In this document: in pieces, positions 33,070 through 36,660 of the stretch | How the letters are laid out: every line of letters starts with the position of its first letter | How positions within the stretch are numbered: the stretch's first letter is position 1 | From: JBILCM01 sp044353165 | Lineage (GTDB): Bacteria; Bacillota; Bacilli; Paenibacillales; YIM-B00363 | NCBI GenBank assembly: GCA_044353165.1 | Contig: JBILCM010000020.1 | Coordinates: 1 to 36,660 of the forward strand | Length of the DNA stretch: 36,660 nucleotides | Reading direction: 5' to 3' | Program-made: the position numbers and the translations under genes | The notes under the pieces: generated by a model | Databases searched by the model: none | Told to the model about the DNA's origin: nothing | Seen by the model: only the letters and a program-made list of their open reading frames with translations

Positions 33070-33876
33070 TTATTTTAGGCGAGTAGGCGGGACGCCCATC
33101 TTGCGTTTGAAAATTCTAGAAAAGTAATGGACGCTTGGGTATCCGACAGCAGCGGCAATTTCATTCATCCGCATCGACGTGGAATGTAAGAGTTCAACGG
33201 CGTGATTAATGCGCAGATTGACAATATACTGGTGCAATGAGAGCCCTGTTGCCTCAACCACCAGTTTGTTTACCGTCGATGGGTGAAAATGAAACCGATT
33301 CGCGATTTCCTGGTTTGTCAGCGTTTCTTTGTAATGCTCGTGAATAAATTGAATGATCTGCTCTGCGGTCTGCCAGTGGGCGCGGGGGTGGTTCTCGTGT
33401 AAGGCAATTTGGCGAGCCAAGGTGAGTAACAACGTTCTGGCGATCGAACTTGTTACAGCTTCCCAATAGATGCGTTGATTCGCATATTCTCGAGCTAATT
33501 CCAACAAGAGCGATTCAATCCGAGCTTGGGCCTGGACAACGAACATGGGAGGAAACGTCGAAAAATTGGTAAAATGAACCTCCTTAAGCGAATGGTGCAA
33601 ATGTAACTGTGCGCCAAGAATAATGAGTGGGTTTCTCACATCCGAGACAATTCGGTGCTCGATACCCGGTCCCCACGTACACATCATGCCTTTGCTGACT
33701 TGATAATCAATCCCCGCTACTGTGATCTGACCGGTGCCCTCTTGAATATATTGAAGCTGATAATGGGGGATCATCCGAATACCCGTATTCAGACCCGGTT
33801 CTAACACATTTCTTGCGCTGCGCAAGATGACGGGATTGATTTCGGACAAGGTGATTTCGATTCGATCTGTTGTCAC
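33070..33876 (-). CDS. AraC-family regulator with N-terminal cupin, upstream of the third sulfatase
   Basis: This 268-residue soluble regulator has an N-terminal cupin-like ligand domain (HYQLQYIQEGTGQITVAG and the following CTWGPGIEHRI) and a C-terminal double helix-turn-helix (IANRFHFHPSTVNKLVVEAT and VGYPSVHYFSRIFKRKMGVPP). The GTG start at 33876 follows GGAGG by eight bases. It is in line with the sulfatase gene (92 bases between them) and divergent from the second Gfo/Idh/MocA gene, so it likely controls one or both. The Shine-Dalgarno regions of this gene and of the sulfatase share eleven identical bases. Confidence 0.9.
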   Translation of the reverse strand: MTTDRIEITLSEINPVILRSARNVLEPGLNTGIRMIPHYQLQYIQEGTGQITVAGIDYQVSKGMMCTWGPGIEHRIVSDVRNPLIILGAQLHLHHSLKEVHFTNFSTFPPMFVVQAQARIESLLLELAREYANQRIYWEAVTSSIARTLLLTLARQIALHENHPRAHWQTAEQIIQFIHEHYKETLTNQEIANRFHFHPSTVNKLVVEATGLSLHQYIVNLRINHAVELLHSTSMRMNEIAAAVGYPSVHYFSRIFKRKMGVPPTRLK

Positions 33877-33925
33877 GTGGTGTCCTCCAAATCGTCACGG
33901 AATGTGATTTTTCGTGCTATCCCAC

Positions 33926-33934
33926 ATTATAGCA
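33926..33934 (-). promoter_or_regulatory. Extended -10 promoter of the AraC regulator gene
   Basis: On the minus strand the sequence is TGCTATAAT, a perfect extended -10 element (TGnTATAAT), about 50 bases before the GTG start. Extended -10 promoters can work without a good -35 box, which is absent here. Confidence 0.5.
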
Positions 33935-34039
33935 TGCCAGTTCACCATGTATGTTGTCCAAATCGACTATGATTTTAATGCATCGATTCGCTATGATACA
34001 AGCAAAGAACTTTATATCACGAGAGGTGGATCTGAACGT

Positions 34040-35146
34040 ATGCCTATTAAAATCGGGATCGTTGGCATGAACGGCATTGGGAATCACCATGCGCAGTGTT
34101 ACAAGGATGATGCTTTGGCACAACTCGTTGCTGTATGTGACGTTGTGAAAGAGCGCGCAGATGCTGCAGCGGAGAAGTATGGTGTCAAAGCGTATTACAG
34201 TTTGAAAGACATGATCGAGCATGAACCCGATCTGGATCTGGTTGATGTGACTACGGGCGGAGCAGAGAATGGCAGCTGGCACTATGAGCCCGCGATGCAG
34301 GCAATCGAATATGGGAAGCATGTCCTTGTCGAGAAGCCAATCTCAAGCGATATTCTCGAAGCGCGCGAGATGGTTGCGTTCGCTGCGAAGAAGAATGTGT
34401 ACCTCGGCTGTAACTTGAACCATTACTTCAGTCCCCCTGCTGAGAAAGCGAAGCAATACGTTGATAATGGAGACATCGGAGAAATATTGTATTGTCTGCA
34501 CAGAATGGGTTTTAACGGCGGCGAGGAAAACTACGCGCTAGCCAAGTCTCCAAAAATCAAAGGATATCCTTATTTTCATCTGAAAGCGTTCTTAACTCAT
34601 CCATTCAGTGTAATGCGTCACTTCTGCGGCGATATCACGCATGTGCAGACGTTCACCACGCAAGCGGGTTTTCGCAAACATGCGAATGATGTGATGTTAT
34701 CGATCAGCAGCATCAATGTCCGTTTTGCCAACGGAGGTGTCGGCCATCTCTTAAGCCAGCGGGGCGATGCGGTGTATGGATTGGGCGGTTGGTGGAGCTT
34801 TGAACTCGCAGGAAGTCGCGGTACGGTCTGTATCGAGAACTGCGTAGAGAAAGTCACCTACTGGAAGGCAAGCAAGGGCATCCCGGTCATCAGTGAACAA
34901 CCGGAAGCGGAAGTGACGGATTACGGTACAACGGATTTCAATAAGACATTCAATTACAGGTTACACGCCTTCCTTGAGGACATGACCAACAAGGTACCGC
35001 GCGAGCATATCCGTGCTTCCGGCCGTGACGCGCTGGCTGTGTTGGAGTACACGTATGCTGTGATCGAGTCATATGAGAACGGCGGGGCACTGGTGCGACC
35101 GCATGCGCTTCCCAAACTTAGTGGTGACCCGATATTGATGAAATAA
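34040..35146 (+). CDS. Gfo/Idh/MocA-family oxidoreductase (second copy)
   Basis: The product has 368 residues from the ATG at 34040, nine bases after GAGAGGTGGA. The open frame continues 42 codons upstream across the divergent promoter region, but that part is not protein-like. The Rossmann motif is IGIVGMNGIGNHHAQ, and the EKP motif reads VLVEKPISSD. The C-terminal domain has the HLKAFLTHPFSVMRHFCGD stretch with candidate catalytic His residues. It is only distantly similar to the Gfo/Idh/MocA protein of operon 2. It is expressed alone, diverging from the AraC regulator gene, and ends at a strong bidirectional terminator. Confidence 0.9.
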   Translation: MPIKIGIVGMNGIGNHHAQCYKDDALAQLVAVCDVVKERADAAAEKYGVKAYYSLKDMIEHEPDLDLVDVTTGGAENGSWHYEPAMQAIEYGKHVLVEKPISSDILEAREMVAFAAKKNVYLGCNLNHYFSPPAEKAKQYVDNGDIGEILYCLHRMGFNGGEENYALAKSPKIKGYPYFHLKAFLTHPFSVMRHFCGDITHVQTFTTQAGFRKHANDVMLSISSINVRFANGGVGHLLSQRGDAVYGLGGWWSFELAGSRGTVCIENCVEKVTYWKASKGIPVISEQPEAEVTDYGTTDFNKTFNYRLHAFLEDMTNKVPREHIRASGRDALAVLEYTYAVIESYENGGALVRPHALPKLSGDPILMK

Positions 35147-35155
35147 GAAAGTGAT

Positions 35156-35198
35156 ATGAGTGAAGGGGCTGTCATTGACGGACGGCCCCTTCGCTCAT
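35156..35198. terminator. Strong terminator hairpin between convergent genes
   Basis: An 18-base-pair stem with two G-U pairs, ATGAGTGAAGGGGCTGTC and GACGGCCCCTTCGCTCAT, surrounds a seven-base loop and is followed by TTTATTATT on the plus strand. It sits ten bases after the oxidoreductase stop and seven from the convergent regulator stop. Confidence 0.85.
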
Positions 35199-35204
35199 TT
35201 ATTA

Positions 35205-36660
35205 TTAAGTCCTATTCTTATACTCCTGCGGTGTCAAGTTAAATCGTATGCGAAAGATACGAGCCATATACTGGGGAGAATCAAAGCCTGTCAGCGTGGC
35301 AATTTCATGAATTTTCAGATGGGTTTGTTGCAGAAGTTCACACACTTTCTGCAATCGCGCCTCTCGAATATACTCCGTGATGTTCATCCCCGTGAGTTCC
35401 TTATACAACCTTGATAAATAGGCTGGATTGATAAAAACAACATCCGCAAGTTTCACGAGTGAAAGATCGCCACTCAAGTTCGCTTGAATATACTCCTGAA
35501 TATCTTTGATGATTTTTTTGATGCGTTCATTCTTTTGATTTTCGTTCGTTTGGAACAACATTCTTGTGATGTCTTGAATTCTTTGTTTTGTTCTCGTCCA
35601 AGAAGTGGCTGAAGAGGATAAAGCCACGAGTTCCGTTTTGAGTTGTAATTGTTCCACTTGAGCATTCCCATGCCGGTTCAATTGGGTGAAAAAAAGCGCA
35701 GTGAGATGAAATTTCACTTCGAGAAATAACGTTTCCCCATGGGGGTGAAATTCAAATGGATCGATCAGGTTCAATAAACTATTGAGATGGAACTCAAAAA
35801 AATGAATGTCTCCCATCTCCAGGCCGTTAGAACATTGTTTCAGTAAATTTGTAATCCGGGTGAAAGGCAGGGCGTTATCTCCTGCATTCACATCTGAACT
35901 TGGCGAGTACGTCAAAAATTCAGATTGTAAACCCATTCCACGCTGGAGCAGGGAACGCAGTTGTCCATAGGTGTTGCCGCATGATTCCCAAGGTAATGGA
36001 TCGGTACTCAGGGCAACGGTGATCGACGTCTCTAAAAATTGTTGGCAAGCTTTCTGGATATCCACAATGACTTCACGAATAAAGATGGAACTCGATTCAA
36101 GTTGTGGGGTGCGATTTTGCAAAAACCAGATCATGTCCCGGTCATTGGCTTTGCAGAATGTGAATAGGACGTTGGAGCCAAGCAACTCCTCGGTAATATT
36201 ACAGATCGCATATTGTAACATATGGCGGTCTTGCATGTTGTAACGCTCCGGCACTTTGTCGATCCTAGCGATAAACAGATAAACCGGATCAGCCAATGCA
36301 AGCGGAATCCCCAATTCTGAGAACTGCGATGGAGACATCTGATGCCATTCGATCTCCTGATCGATGATGCGCAATAAATATTTTTCTCTAAGGAGAGAGA
36401 GCGCTTTCTGGGCGTCAGAGCGAGCTTTGAGTAGTACTTCTTTCATATGAACTTCATTCTCGATGTGTTCAACAGCTTTATGGACCGCTTCGAGAATGCG
36501 TTCGCGGGGCTCAATCTTCAACAAATAATCGTGCGTTCCATAGCGAAGTGCGGACTGAATAAAATCAAAATCATCGTAACCCGTTAAGAAAATAAACTTA
36601 CATCGGGGCCAAAGATGGATTGTATGTTGGATCAGCTCCAGGCCAGTCATGCCCGGCATA
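35205..36660 (-). CDS. YesN-like response regulator with AraC output domain (partial)
   Basis: The 5' end lies beyond the window; 484 residues are visible. They begin inside a receiver domain at MPGMTGLELI, the stretch that directly follows the phosphoacceptor Asp, continue through the LTGYDDFDFIQSALRYG switch and the DYLLKI lysine, then a middle domain of about 300 residues, and end in an AraC double helix-turn-helix (LADVVFINPAYLSRLYKELTG and TGFDSPQYMARIFRIRFNLTP). YesN-type regulators act with a YesM-type membrane histidine kinase, which would lie to the right. They usually control nearby ABC sugar transporters. Confidence 0.92.
   Translation of the reverse strand, partial: MPGMTGLELIQHTIHLWPRCKFIFLTGYDDFDFIQSALRYGTHDYLLKIEPRERILEAVHKAVEHIENEVHMKEVLLKARSDAQKALSLLREKYLLRIIDQEIEWHQMSPSQFSELGIPLALADPVYLFIARIDKVPERYNMQDRHMLQYAICNITEELLGSNVLFTFCKANDRDMIWFLQNRTPQLESSSIFIREVIVDIQKACQQFLETSITVALSTDPLPWESCGNTYGQLRSLLQRGMGLQSEFLTYSPSSDVNAGDNALPFTRITNLLKQCSNGLEMGDIHFFEFHLNSLLNLIDPFEFHPHGETLFLEVKFHLTALFFTQLNRHGNAQVEQLQLKTELVALSSSATSWTRTKQRIQDITRMLFQTNENQKNERIKKIIKDIQEYIQANLSGDLSLVKLADVVFINPAYLSRLYKELTGMNITEYIREARLQKVCELLQQTHLKIHEIATLTGFDSPQYMARIFRIRFNLTPQEYKNRT

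Noticed and set aside
32970..33890. Identical 11-base block GGAGGACACCA before both the third sulfatase and the AraC gene
   Set aside because: Most of it is the ribosome binding site; the remainder is too short to show a shared regulatory role.
33914..34039. 42-codon N-terminal extension of the second Gfo/Idh/MocA protein
   Set aside because: It crosses the divergent promoter region; the family begins at the Rossmann strand right after the ATG at 34040.
34581..34594. cre-like sequence TGAAAGCGTTCTTA in the second Gfo/Idh/MocA gene
   Set aside because: It matches 13 of 14 consensus positions but lacks symmetry and lies deep inside the gene; probably chance.

Overview
The window looks like chromosomal DNA from a Gram-positive Bacillota, most probably a Paenibacillus-like species. 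The reasons are strong GGAGG-type ribosome binding sites with frequent GTG and TTG starts, lipoprotein signal peptides, LplB/LplC-type sugar permeases with LipO-type binding proteins, very large membrane-anchored AraC receptors and a YesN-type response regulator. The genus is an inference from gene content; no rRNA or tRNA gene is present.

Region 1 (1-4300, minus strand) is a five-gene sulfur operon: a lipid-anchored tandem rhodanese on a long Ala/Glu/Lys helix, a single-domain rhodanese, a TusA-like sulfur carrier, a YeeE/TsuA-type thiosulfate channel and an O-acetylserine sulfhydrylase-type cysteine synthase. It reads as a thiosulfate capture, uptake and assimilation route. It diverges from a beta-propeller lipoprotein gene across a compact promoter region in which both promoters share one -10 element.

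Region 2 (4350-9395) holds general envelope and metal genes: the YncE-like propeller lipoprotein, a DUF3221/Gmad2-like lipoprotein, a LysM-M23 endopeptidase, a CobW/COG0523 GTPase and a soluble AraC regulator.

Region 3 (9474-19163, plus strand) is a saccharide-sulfate utilisation operon: a membrane AraC receptor, two ABC permeases, a binding lipoprotein and two sulfatases, ending in a perfect intrinsic terminator.

Region 4 (19171-31594) is a second, partly AT-rich module: another membrane AraC receptor, a binding lipoprotein, two permeases, a TIM-barrel isomerase, a cupin, a Gfo/Idh/MocA oxidoreductase, a D-2-hydroxyacid dehydrogenase, a decayed GH35 beta-galactosidase start and a GH43-CBM6 enzyme. 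It is bounded on both sides by direct copies of the 3' end of a third sulfatase gene. The left copy is a decayed remnant and the right copy belongs to the intact gene.

Region 5 (31472-36660) has the intact third sulfatase, an AraC regulator, a second Gfo/Idh/MocA oxidoreductase and a partial YesN-like response regulator.

Together the genes suggest import of intact sulfated oligosaccharides by two ABC systems. Desulfation and hydrolysis would follow in the cytoplasm, because no sulfatase or glycosidase here has a signal peptide. The ABC ATPase and the sulfatase-maturing enzyme must be encoded elsewhere. The most unusual points are the homologous coiled-coil stalk shared by three functionally different lipoproteins, the direct-repeat-bounded 12.3-kb module, the shared -10 divergent promoter, and a sulfatase that appears to start with CTG.
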